DNA from: Diphasiastrum complanatum
Lineage: Eukaryota > Streptophyta > Lycopodiopsida > Lycopodiales > Lycopodiaceae
Assembly: GCA_029204225.1 (NCBI GenBank)
Contig: MU832207.1
Location: 18,205 to 82,204 of the forward strand
Direction of reading: 5' to 3'
DNA length: 64,000 nt
A program made the translations under genes and the position numbers. The notes beneath the pieces were generated by a model. The model searched no databases, was not told the origin of the DNA, and worked only from the letters and a program-made list of their open reading frames with translations. This document shows, piece after piece, positions 22,690 to 33,325 of the stretch (position 1 is the stretch's first letter; each line of letters opens with the position of its first letter).

Positions 22690-24139
22690 TTATACCTCTG
22701 CATCAACCATTTTCAGCATCGAGTATGCTTTTGCATTTGGTATTGAAAAGAGTTCCAGTATTTTTTGTATATGGGTCCTGGCAATTTTGTGTGTGTGTGT
22801 AATAGAGTTCATCTTCAAACAAACTAGATTACACACACTCTCATCATTGACATACAGGGACAACACATATAAGCTCCAATGATCATTGAAATCAGAAAAC
22901 AAGAAATTTATGATCAATGTGAAATCAAAATAATAAAATAAAATCTGAAAAATAGACACTTACTTTGTTATGTATGGCAGCATGAGAATTGGAGTCCCCA
23001 GTCTGACGTATTGGAGCATATCATTGTGCAAACTTTTGAAATCAGGGAAATCAAATGTTGCCATGAATTGAAGGGGAAACAATGCAACATCTATAAATAG
23101 TGAGGTTTGGAAGAAATCCATCCAATCTCCTACATTGTCCCCTAGCATTTTATCCCTACTTTCTAGTTCACCAGTATCTAAACTAAAAAGGGGGAGACCA
23201 GCATTGGTCTTCGACATCCTAAAACTGTATCGAGGACTAAACCTTTAGGATACATGTTTAACAATTGGTCATACTGTACATAGTGCAGGGGGTAACAGAA
23301 ATAACACTGATAAACCACATAAAGAATTGTCATTTAAGATTGATTCTACCTTTACACTAATAAAATCATCTAAATCGCTTCCAACAATAGGAGGAGAGGA
23401 ACTAATATTTATGGGTTTAGGAGGAGGAGGAGATTTAGGAGGTGGAGATTGGTTAGGAGAGGAAGATTTAGCAGAAAAAGTTAAAGATGGAGTGGAAGGA
23501 GAAGAAGGAGACTTAGGAGGAGAATGCCTAGAAGAAAGAATTATATTCAAAGGATATGGCTTGGAAAAATCCCTTGCTTTAGATGGAGGGTCTAGAGACC
23601 TCCTCTTCTTTGAAACACTCCCGATCTGTATATGAACAAGAAGCTGGGTTGGTTGAGATTGCTTTCGTTTTCTCCTCTCTGAATCTTGTTTTGGAGGAGA
23701 GGAGGGAGCAGGTCTAAAGTATTCAGCAAACTTGTCATATGTGTCCCGAAGCCTGAACACGATGTTGAGATCTTTGGGCATGATGGTCACTCTCTTGGCA
23801 TGGACAGCTGCAACAACAGTATCAGAAAAAAATTTTCACCTGAAAATTCTCATATGTTGTGTGCAGTGCCTCAATTGCCATTACCGTCCATCTCACATTT
23901 GTAGATAGACTTTTTGTCACCTGCCTGATGGACCTCCGTATGTGAGATTTCGAAATCAAAAAATTATTTGTCTTCTAAAGCTTCTGAATATCCTTGATCC
24001 AGGGTGGGTCTCTTCTTCTGTCCCTTGGCCTAGGAGGTGGTGGTGGTGGACGAGGTGGTGGTTGTGGATTTTTCTGACCCGCACTTGAAATTGGTATTCC
24101 ACCTGAATGCCCTTGTGCTGTTTGCTTGGTCCACGCCAT
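22690..24139 (-). pseudogene. Histone H3-like / Ulp1-like protease fusion gene, copy 2
   Basis: From the ATG at 24139: MAWTKQTAQGHSGG (compare H3 ARTKQTARKSTGG), a proline run where H3 has its second tail half, then DRRRDPPWIKDIQKL and a nearly full histone fold. The fold includes SIRQVTKSL, VRWTVMAIEALH, YENFQVKIF and [20 protein letters not shown] (near 23770). This matches H3 through alpha-3 ([21 protein letters not shown]). One stop (KL-stop-KTN) and one extra T in a T-run near 23830 break the frame. A linker with ERRKRKQSQ and many SPPKSP repeats follows, then the C48-like part: DFFQTSLFIDVALFPLQFMA, and across an intron (about 22960-22890) DHWSLYVLSLYVND and CLKMNSITHTHKI. The Gln/Cys exon is absent, so no active protease could be made. 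Cellular role unknown; chromatin association plus deSUMOylation is inference. Confidence 0.8.
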
Positions 24140-24244
24140 TACTGTGTAGTAGCGAATCAACGCGCGATAATGTTAATTTCAGGATCAGACCTCAGTTCAA
24201 GTGCGTCAAAACGATACTTGAGCTAAACTATTACATTAGCTGGT

Positions 24245-26449
24245 AGCAGATGGGCACGATGGTTGTCCCTTTTTCACTCAATTATTACCTTCCAATGTTC
24301 GTGTGGCTTGAACGATTTCTCTCCAACTTTCGTATCTGACAATTGATTCTTTACATGTGTGATTGGATAAAAATCTTCTTGTTTTAGCACCTCCAATTGA
24401 TGGCTTATTAGGAACACTTTCTTTTTTCCCTAAGAGTCTGTCACTTTTTTCAATCGTGGCATTCCCTTTATGTAGTCCTGTATTTGACAAAACTATTTCC
24501 AACCTCCTAATTGCTACTTTAGCCACAAATTCCAGTTTATGATTCCACACTAGGAGAATATGCAAGTAAATAAGTTTCTCAATAATATGAACCTCAACAT
24601 GCAAAGTGCATATGTGAACATATTTTAATGGAATTGGCAGAACACTTTTCATATTTGGATTTTCAGTTTCTCATGTTGGGCCAGTGTTTGTTGATCGTCC
24701 CAAATTCATACTGTAGCAATCCCTCATGTAATAAAGACATGGATGCTTTGATGTTCCCCCATGAGAGACATTATACATACATTTTAAAGTTTTCAAATCT
24801 CCTACAAGGTGCCATTGAATTTGAAAACTTCCATGGTTTTCAACTGTGAATTTCTCACCCTCCAAATGTCTCTTTATAATCTCGCCATAGTTTGTTCTTG
24901 AAAATATCCATGATAGTATTTTATGGTCCTCTTTCAAGACCTCTAGAGAAACAAGAATGCATCACATGTCAATAAAAACTGGCAAGGTATGAATTATTAA
25001 TATAGATATTCTAAATGAAAATTGAAATGTATACCTGGAATGCCGCCAACCACCATATGTGATTTTCCGATTGAACACTAAACATTTGATCATCTGTTTC
25101 GAAAATTTTGTTCATCAAAGTGACACTCACACGTTCTAACTCCTGACCCTTGATGATTTCAGATTCATCCAATTTTATTACAATAATGATCTTTCCATTT
25201 ACTTGATGTTCGTCTAGTTTATAGAATTGAATAATGTATTTTAAAACATTTTCAATATCAAGGAAAATATTATTGCAATCGTTGTAATTAAACTCACTAT
25301 ATTCTGATTTGTATAATTCAGTTATATGAAGTAGTTGGCCAACTACTTTTAACATTCCGTCATTATAAAAATTTCTAGCTAATCTTACCCGATATGGACG
25401 TGGAAGATTAATTTTCTTCACCATCACTTCAGAAAAAGCTTCTTTGACTATTCTAAAAAAAGTAGAATAAGCATTTCTGCTAATTTCAGATACATCACAT
25501 GCACCTTGTATCACATTTGTATCCAAGTACAATTGAATCTTAATCAAGACAGTCTCTACAGTTTCATTTTTTATTTTTTCAAACCGAGCACTTTTTATCA
25601 TTTCCTTTGTTGACTTTCTTGGTAAAACATGACTTAAAGATAATCCAATGCATGACGATCTGTTAAATAGTTCTTTGCCACCAAACATGATCTGCAAGAA
25701 ACATATAAAACTCAAATTATGTTCAATAAATAAATAATCCATGTTACAAGTGTAAATCAAACTTAAATGACATATACAAATCAAATAAACTATTTAGATG
25801 ACAACATGCTTGAATGCTCGGATTTTTTTTTTTTATTGCCGCTATGTGTAGATAGGTCATCAATATTCTTCATCAGTACTTTGTTTCTTTTCCTCTTCAT
25901 CATTGTCTTATTGATAAATTTTAGATCAACAGCAGATTTCAAACTCTCGGATCGCAACTTTTCCATGGATTCTAACATTTCTTGGTTTGATCCTCGAAGA
26001 GTAGTGACAGTAGCATTCAACTCTGACATAGCATTCTTGAGTGCATTATTTTCAGCACTAGTGTGTTGCACATAATGAAGCAATTATTGATTTGCACATT
26101 GCAATTGTTGATTAGCAAACTGTAATTGTTGATTTAGACAAGATATGCTATGCACTCCAATATCTTGCAACCTTTGACAATATTCAAGTAATCCGCTATT
26201 TCCTTCACATACATATCTGAGAAGATGAGTTAAGGACTTAAAATCTGGACAGAAATTGGTAGCTGGATCATTAGGATAAATTGATCCATCCACCCACAAA
26301 TCTATATTCATATGATTATTCATTCTCAATTCTCTAACTATTGCTGCAGCATTCTCTACAGCTTTCGTATTTTTCTTGATAATTGGAGTGCATTCCATAG
26401 AAAAAGCAACATGCAAATGGAACATTGCCATTGTTAAAACTACAATCAT
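24245..26449 (-). pseudogene. DDE-like transposase gene, copy 2
   Basis: Homologue of 1-2397. The N-terminal reading from 26449 includes DLWVDGSIYPNDPATNFCPD and a QQLQ coiled coil. It has a stop near 26085 where copy 1 has a glutamine, and AMSELNATVTT is intact where copy 1 has a stop. Exon 2 (25691-25035, 657 nt) is fully open: LPRPYRVRLARNFYNDGM, then IVIKLDESEI with the first candidate catalytic aspartate. Exon 3 (about 24949-24260) holds LVGDLKTLKCMYNVSHGG and HPCLYYMRDC, so the second cysteine of the HPCxxC pair is tyrosine here. The part with the final glutamate is missing; the sequence runs into the H3-Ulp1 gene at about 24245. Confidence 0.72.
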
Positions 26450-26802
26450 GTAAATGAATCTACCTACAGTAAATCAATATGAATAGATCTAGCATTCCTT
26501 ACTTTTGTAATGTTTTTGTCGCATTGAAGAATCGTCTCACCTCGTATTTCACTATAAGCATACAGTGATTTCAAAAGTTTTGCCTCTCCCGCTTCAGTTT
26601 TTGCATTGAGCACACCAAGATATTCAGTCTTAAAGCTCTAGTCCCGAATTTGGGAACGAGCATGAAGAGAAGTTATTACATCTCATGCTAAACTAACTAT
26701 TGTCTGAAGTTAACCATATTAGTTAAACATCGGGCAAGGCCAGAAACTTGAAAAATGACGACCAGAAGTTACCGGTTTGCATTCTCTCTCTAAAGTAATT
26801 TC

Positions 26803-26839
26803 TTAAAGGGCCCATTTTGAGCCCATATTTTCCCTAATG
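26803..26839. repeat. Right terminal inverted repeat of copy 2
   Basis: AAAGGGCCCATTTTGAG then CCCATATTTTCCCTAATG. The same end is seen, diverged, at about 33285-33322 in copy 3 (AAGGGCCCATTTCTTT, TTTTCTCTAATG). Confidence 0.8.
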
Positions 26840-27495
26840 GATTTCAACTAGTTTAGTCAAGATTGTTCATAGTTTGATAAATTGCCAAATACACAATTGA
26901 GGCCAATTTTCATATTAGACTTAGAGTTTGACTTTTCAAAGTTATATTAGTCTAAAAGAAATTGAATAAACACTCTTGGAAAGTGTGGGAAACTATAGAA
27001 CACGAGTTTTTGGTAGATTCAATTTGAGTAGTAGAGACATTGAATATAGTCACAATAATAGTAGGGTTTTTCATTATGGAGGGAAACCAAAGTTGAAAGT
27101 TAGGTTTGCACTTGTTATAAAAGGAATTCACTCATGGGAAGAGAACAAATTCTCTCTCTCTCTTATCTCATTTCATGCCTATACATGGTTCTCTTTGGGT
27201 CATATATCCATTGGTGCACTATATTGGTGATATCTTGCAATCTTGTGTGTAGAATGTTTATTTTATGCTATTTTTGGATCCACACGTGTGAAATAAAATA
27301 GCTTACTATTTTTGTATGGACTGAAACTTCATCATATCTTATGGTTGATGTTTGATCATGTTCTTAATGAGTTTGCATCTCTTTCATTAAGTAGATGTTG
27401 ATTTTTTCACATTGGCAAGATTGGTAGAGGTGATCTATTTTTAACCAAAGATTAGGTTATGGATTTGGATCTCAATTGATCCCAAATTCTTCACA

Positions 27496-28008
27496 GAACT
27501 TTGATGTGTGCTAACTTTTCAATAGGTACTCAAATGAAGACTTGATGATAAGACTTCATTTCAGGTCTTTTCTGGTAAGAGACAAAGCTTGGAGCATTTT
27601 AAGATCTTTGGTAGTGCTTGCTATGTCAACTCATCTTTTGGATTCTTGAAGGAAATATTTTTTGGCTATAGTGAAGTAAGAAAAGCTTATAGGTTTTATG
27701 TTCCTAATTCAAAGAAAGTTCACATTTCTAAGAATGTTGACTTTGAAGAAGAGAATGTGGATAAGCTTGATGTTGTTGATGTTGATCAATCTAACATTTT
27801 TTATGGTGATGAAGATGGTTCTTTGGAAGGTGATGGTGGAGATGACTCTCCTAGTCAAGTTCTAAGAAGATCCTCAAGGGAAAGACAAAAGCCATCTAGG
27901 CTTACATATGATGAGAAGGATAAGCAAATTGAAGGTACAAACTTTGCTTTACTCACATGTTTTGGTTCATCTTCTTCTATAGATGATGCTATTCAAGTGG
28001 ATGGTTTT
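27496..28008 (+). pseudogene. Copia E integrase continuation
   Basis: Continues the integrase interrupted at 15483: CANF-like start near 27505, LEHFKIFGSACYVN near 27590, then FFGYSEVRKAYRFYVPNSKK and the linker ending SRLTYDEKDKQIEGTNFALL. These match J (FVGYSEVSKAYRIYVPS; SRLTYDGKGKQVVDGSNYAFL). The sequence stops at IDDAIQVDGF, where element F is inserted. Confidence 0.8.
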
Positions 28009-30330
28009 TACAAGTAGAGGTGAGGAAGTCCTCCAAATCCAAGGTAGAGCCTCCAAATGTCCTCCAAGCAACCTGCAAGCTTCAAGATGCTCCCCAACTC
28101 CAAGCTAGGATGCCTCCACCTGCAAGTAAGGATCTACAAGCCTCCAAGGATCTCTCCTCCACCTGTGTCCCTACTCTTTAAACACAAAGATAGATAACAA
28201 GCTGGCCTCAAGTATTCACCACCCAACCATAGCTAGATCCAAGATCCAAGCAAGACCTATCTAGCACCCCCTTGCTAACCATAAACAAATCACAAGCATA
28301 CCACAACACATTTACTTCCAATCATTCAATCTTATTGTTTGTAAGCTCAATCCAAGCCTACTATTTGCAAGCTTAATCCAAGCTTAAGAGGAAAACATCA
28401 ACAAGCTACATTTGCCTTAATCAAAAGCAAAAATGAAAACCAAATCTTTATGTAAACTACAATCAACTAATACAAGCTAATGTTTACATAAAGTTCCCAT
28501 TCCAATTCTATTTGTCATTTCAAAAGCAACCAAAGTTTTTACATTTCTCACTATTCTAGATTTCCAAAACCAAGAAACTAGTGTCTAGAAATGGATAACT
28601 AATGAAGCTTTATGAAAACTTCAATTTTCAGATCTGATTCTCATATTTACAGGTCTAAAAATCAAAACTTCAAAATGACAAAAAAATAGAATTTCAAAAC
28701 TTGTTTTATGCACAAAGTTAGACTACCATTCCCTTCCTACATTGTCATCTTCATGAAACTATGAGATATAAAGGTATAACTAATGAAGTTTGAATGAAAA
28801 CTTCACTTTTCAGATCTGATTTTCAGATTTACAGGTCTGAAAAACAGAACTTCAAAATGAAAATCAGAACTTCAAACACTTCATTTATGCAAAAAAAACA
28901 CTAGTTTTGATCAAAACACATAGCTAGAATCAATCTTTTTGCCAAAAAAAGTTTGTGTATGTAGAGGAAGACTTCCTCTACCTATCCCACAAATCTTTTT
29001 TCAGAACTTTTAAAAACCCAAAGCCCACTTTAAAACCTCTCTAACATTATAAAAAATTAGCCCCTAAACAATTCTATAAGCAGCACTACTCTCTTCCAAA
29101 GAGAACTAGATTCATTGGGTACTTCAACTACAAGCTTCCTACAACTAGAAAAGCCTATAATCTTTCCCAAAAAAAAAAATTAGTTGGTGATCTTAATAGA
29201 ACTTGAAGAAGGTTAGAAACGTTACCATCCTTTGTCTAGCTTTGATACCACTTTTACAAGTAGAGGTGAGGAAGTCCTCCAAATCCAAGGTAGAGCCTCC
29301 AAATGTCCTCCAAGCAACCTGCAAGCTTCAAGATGTCCCCAACTCCAAGCTAGGATGCCTCCACCTGCAAGAAAGGATCTGCAAGCCTCCAAGGATCTCT
29401 CCTCCACCTGTGTCCCTACTCTTTAAACACAAAGATAGATAACAAGCTGGCCTCAAGTATTCACCACCCAACCATAGCTAGATCCAAGCTCCAAGCAAGG
29501 CCTATCTAGCACCCCCTTGCTAACCATAAACAAATCACAAGTATACCACAACACTCCATAGCATACTCAAGATCCAAACCCTACCTATGTCCAATACCAT
29601 AAGCAAGATCCAAACCTCAAGCATACTACCACAAGAAAGCACTCTACACACTAGTAGCATCAGTAGAGCATAAGCCAAGCAAACAAGAGAGATCTCTCCT
29701 CCCCAATGGGCATCCTACTACCCTCATATAGATGGCCCATGGACCCCTCCAATGCACTATGGAGTTCCATACTCATCCAATGAGAGAGAGAGAAGCCTAG
29801 GGGAGTTAAAGAATCTCCAAGAGCCTCCATAGGCTTATGGAATGTCAAGAGACTTTTTCCATAACCTATGACTCTTTGAATGCCTTTCTTGTGGGAGTTG
29901 GGAACTCAATGGACACTTTAGAAGGGCGCCCTCCTACTAGGTCCCATTGCCCAAGTTGTGCAAGTATACTTTGGTCCTAGACCAATAAAGTGATATGGTT
30001 CAAGGTTGAGGCCCAAGGTTTAGAAAAATAGTCATCCAATGACTTTCTAACACCTCACTAGGTTCCATACCTCCATCCAAAGCATAGACACCTACCTGCC
30101 CTTAACCAAGGACACTAGTACCTTAATCTAAGGCACCTACTCTTAATAGTAAGGGTACCCCTTATCCAAGGGTCACATGTCCCCATACCTCCAACTAAGG
30201 TATAGTCACTTACCTGCCCTTATCCAAGGGCACATACCCTTAATCCTAAGGGTACCTTGCAATATAGCCCCCAACACTAAATGGACTATTAGGGGTCTGA
30301 AGTACTGCTAGTTACATAGGTATGTAACAA
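28006..30330 (-). mobile_element. Coding-poor LTR element F inside Copia E
   Basis: The segment TTTACAAGTAGAGGTGAGG... occurs at 28006-28311 and again at 29252-29553. Just before the second copy is CTTTGATACCA (29240-29250), the complement of a TGGTATCAAAG primer site. F is therefore a minus-strand LTR element with its 5' LTR at about 29252-30330 and a 3' LTR shortened to about 300 bp. Neither LTR nor interior encodes anything recognisable; the small open frames (29203-29442) are LTR sequence. CCTTAATCC/AAGGGCAC-type short repeats fill 30060-30260. Confidence 0.6.
28312..29240. other. Interior of element F, no genes seen
   Basis: AT-rich DNA with near-duplicate blocks. A segment around 28600-28690 (GAAAACTTCAATTTTCAGAT) is repeated at 28790-28880 (GAAAACTTCACTTTTCAGAT). 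No coding potential is supported. Confidence 0.5.
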
Positions 30331-30335
30331 TGGTG

Positions 30336-31091
30336 GCTTTTATGGAATGGAAGCAACTAGTGGATCTGGAAAAGAGGACTTATTCAACAAATTCAATGGT
30401 CAAGAGGAAGATCAAGAGGTTCATCTTGAAGGAGAAACAACACAGAAGAAAAGGTGGCAATTTGGAGCTAGTCAATAGCATCAAAGAGGAGTCAAGTGAC
30501 AAAGATACTTTGGATCTATTTTTGTAGTTGTTTGAAGACTCAATTAAGATCAAGGGAGCAACAAGGAAGCTTTGTTCAAGTTTACTTTACTTGTTCTATT
30601 TCAAGTTTGAGCAATTTCATGCGAATGTGTGCAATTGTCAATATATGGTGAAACTAGTTATATTGTTTTTTATCACTCATTAATGGTCAAGTCATCAAGT
30701 GATGATGATATCTTATGGCAAGATGGAGATGGAGGCTCATTCATGGATTTTCTTGGTGGAGACATATCAAGGAAGGACAAAGATGGAGGAGACACGCAAG
30801 CATTGATTGATTACTGACATTCATTGTCTATTTGCTATTATTTTCTAGAGAGTTCAAAGTTGGAAGCATGAAGGAATCATTGCATTTGCATTCTATTTGG
30901 TTTTTCATGTTCTAATTACATCTTGATATGTAAAATTGATGTAAGAAATAGTGAAGCATCCAATGGGGACACTATTCTCTATATCAATAATGAAAGCTAT
31001 TATAAAACCATAGAAAGAAAGTCTATACTTAGGATGGAGACCATTCCAAAGTTGGATCAAAGTTGTGTGGTAAAACTAGTTGAAGAGGGAG
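30336..31091 (+). pseudogene. Copia E RT-less 3' segment
   Basis: Homologous to 21180-21925 of Copia D: EKQHRRKGGNLELVNSI near 30440, then SSDDDILWQDGDGGSFMD near 30690, GGDISRKDKDGG, and SEASNGDTILYINNES near 30950. It ends in VKLVEEGV and a stop that overlaps the LTR start at 31092. The frame is broken between these blocks. No RT or RNase H motif is present. The same ending, polypurine context (GAAGAGGGAG) and LTR start occur in the intact element J. Confidence 0.7.
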
Positions 31092-31485
31092 TGTGAAAAA
31101 TATCAACTAGTTTTGTTTAGTCAAGTTGAGTTTATTTGGCAATTTTGAGGCCAATATGTATTTTCAACTTAGAGATAGACTTTATAAACTTAATAAGGCC
31201 CACGAATAGTGAAATTACTATTTTTGGAAGTTGATAAGGTCGACTTTGGACCTACTCTAATTGGTTAGTAGAGATACATTGAATCTAGTCATGCTAGGTC
31301 TAGGTTTGAAAGAGATCTAGAAACTTCCATTAGTAGATAAGCTTGTGTAAGAGCATCCAAATAGGGCAAGAAAATCTTGTGTAATCATCTATAAAAGTAT
31401 CAAAACAAGTAGCTTCTCCTTTGCTCTTTGAAGAGAAAAAATGAACATCTAAGTGCACAAGCTTGTTGTGAACTGTTCTTCAGTC
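31092..31485 (+). repeat. 3' LTR of Copia E (partial)
   Basis: TGTGAAAAATATCAACTAG after polypurine GAAGAGGGAG; TATAAAAG at 31390. Cut off near 31485 by fragment G. Confidence 0.7.
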
Positions 31486-32180
31486 TGTTTTTTTGGTTTC
31501 TTGTTCTGAATATTTGTCTCTTGGATTTGATAGCTCTTAAGTTATATCAGCTCCCTGATAGAAGAGAGGAGCGCTGATACCACTGATGACAATTGCTTGA
31601 AGCTCGGATGAAGTTTGATTCTGTCTGCTGGTCTACTGCCTGCTAGAACAAATCTACAATCCTCCAAAGAATGGACAGAGATTGCTGACCCACACTATAA
31701 TTTGTTCTAGCATTCAACAAGTTAAAACCAGTATGTGGAATAAAGAATAAATAGCTGGTAATGAATATATAACAATCATACATCAAAGCATTCTAGATTA
31801 TACAACATGTGCATTAAAGCTACTATATTATCAATGATCTCTTTCTCAGAGAGAGCGCTGCATGACAAATCCTCATAGCGCGTCGGCACGAAAGAATCTA
31901 TGTCTTAAGTTGATGTTCCTACTGATTCTCTCAATTTCAATCTACATATATAGATGGGTAGAGAGGACATGTTTAAGTTGATCAGGGATTACAGGAATGG
32001 CTGGTTACGCACGTCCAATGGTATCCAGATAGTTCGTGGAGTGACATTCTCCTTGTACTTTTTCGATCTCCTTTGTACTTTGAAGCGTGAGGATCCGCCA
32101 TCTGTCGATCTTTATGTCTTCTTCGTTGAGTTTCTTTGGGTCCATGAACATTTCATCTTTGTGTTTGGGTGGGTCCCATA
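31486..32180 (-). mobile_element. Minus-strand LTR fragment G with primer site
   Basis: GCGCTGATACCA at 31571-31582 is the complement of a TGGTATCAGC primer site. The LTR starts at 31584 (TGATGACAATTG) and extends to roughly 32180. No coding sequence. Its right edge is uncertain; the DNA at 32237-32260 (AAAACTAGTTGAAATC) looks like an inverted start of a D/E-type LTR. Confidence 0.5.
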
Positions 32181-32299
32181 GTCCATGAACACTTTACCTT
32201 TGGCCAAATATACAAATATGACCAAAATAGTAAAACTAGTTGAAATCTTTCAAAATATTTAGTCATCAAAAATGCACATAACTAGACCAAGGAAAAACA

Positions 32300-33325
32300 A
32301 GTTTTATTAAACAATTTGGAATCTAACTTGAATGATAATCATACTTGAATGCTTAAATTCTTTTCTTCTGATTGTCATTGTGTAAGGATAATTCATCAAT
32401 ATTCGGTATCTTTTTTTTTTTTTTCTTTTCATTATTGTCTTTTTGGTATCTTCTACATCAGCAACAGATTTCAAACTTTCAAATCATAACTTCTTCAATG
32501 ACTGTAACATGATCTGGTTTGAGCTTTGAAGACTAGTGATTAGAGTATCTAGTTTTGATATAGAGTCCTTGAGTGCAAAGTTTTCATTTCTAGTGTGTTG
32601 CACATAACGCTGCAATTGTTGACAAGCACATTGTTATTGCTGATTGGCATATGATAGTTGTGCATTATGCATGCCAAAATCTCACAACCTTTGACAATAT
32701 CCAAGTAATCCACTATGTCCTTCAAATACAAATATTGAAAGATGATTGATAGACTTAAAATTTGGACATTCATCGGGACTTGGATCTTCAAGATAAATTG
32801 TTTCATCTATTCACAAATCCACATGCTTATGATTGTATAGTCTCAAATCTTTAATCAATGTAGAAACATTTTCTACAATTATTGAATTTTCTTTTGAAAA
32901 TGAAATATATTCAATAGGAAGTGTAACATGCAAATGGAGCTTTTCCATTGTTGAAAACTATAATATGTCAAAAGATTGATCATCGTACTTGAGATTTGTA
33001 CTGGCTATGTTGAGGACACAATTCTCCCTCCTCATAAAGATTTCAAAAGTGCTCATAGTGCCCTTGCTACATATTTTGCAATGAGCATACCAAGATTTGA
33101 ATATGGCAAAGCATGTAGAGAAATTTTGGCTTATGTTATTACAAAGCATGCTTAAGTTTATTGTCCAAAATAACCACACTAGTTAGAATGCGGGCAATAC
33201 TAAAAACTCAAAAAATCACAACCAAACGTTACCAGTTCGCATTTTCTCTCTACATAACCCCTCTCTAAAGTCAAATTTCTTCAAGGGCCCATTTCTTTTT
33301 CCATATTTTCTCTAATGCATATTTT
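32300..33325 (-). pseudogene. Transposase N-terminal remnant, copy 3
   Basis: Aligns with 25800-26839 of DNA transposon copy 2, strand for strand: the TCATCAATATTC block, the coiled-coil region (GCACATAACGCTGCAATTGT), the FQYLYLK/DYLDIVKGC segment and the terminal sequence AAGGGCCCATTT ... TCTCTAATG at about 33285-33322. All frames are broken. It ends near the transposon terminus, so this is a truncated copy holding only the 5' quarter of the transposase gene. Confidence 0.6.

Larger units (their letters stand above)
21933..26839 (-). mobile_element. DNA transposon copy 2 carrying transposase and H3-Ulp1 genes
   Basis: 4.9 kb element. Left end: CATTAGGGGATATTAGAA then CTCAAAATGGGCCCTTTG. The right end read inward is CATTAGGGAAAATATGGG then CTCAAAATGGGCCCTTTAAG. 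The inverted repeats are about 36 bp and share the GGGCCC palindrome. Inside, on the minus strand, lie the transposase (26449-24245) and then the H3-Ulp1 fusion (24139-22690). I see no clear target duplication in the split LTR. The transposase lacks its C-terminal exon and the protease lacks its Gln/Cys exon, so this is a shortened derivative of a larger element such as copy 1. Confidence 0.78.
21926..27495 (+). repeat. 3' LTR of Copia D, split by a DNA transposon
   Basis: TGTAAAA at 21926-21932 and GATTTCAACTAGTTTAGTC at 26840 join exactly as in the 5' LTR (TGTGAAAGATTTCAACTAG). The LTR ends TTCTTCACA at 27495. A second TATAAAAG lies near 27117. Confidence 0.85.

Noticed and set aside
23327-23635. 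Glycine/glutamate-rich plus-strand frame
   Set aside because: It is the complement of the SPPKSP-rich linker of the H3-Ulp1 gene on the minus strand.
28006-29553. Possible CRISPR-like or tandem array because of the repeated block
   Set aside because: Only two long copies about 1.2 kb apart next to a tRNA primer site complement; this is an LTR pair in a plant element.
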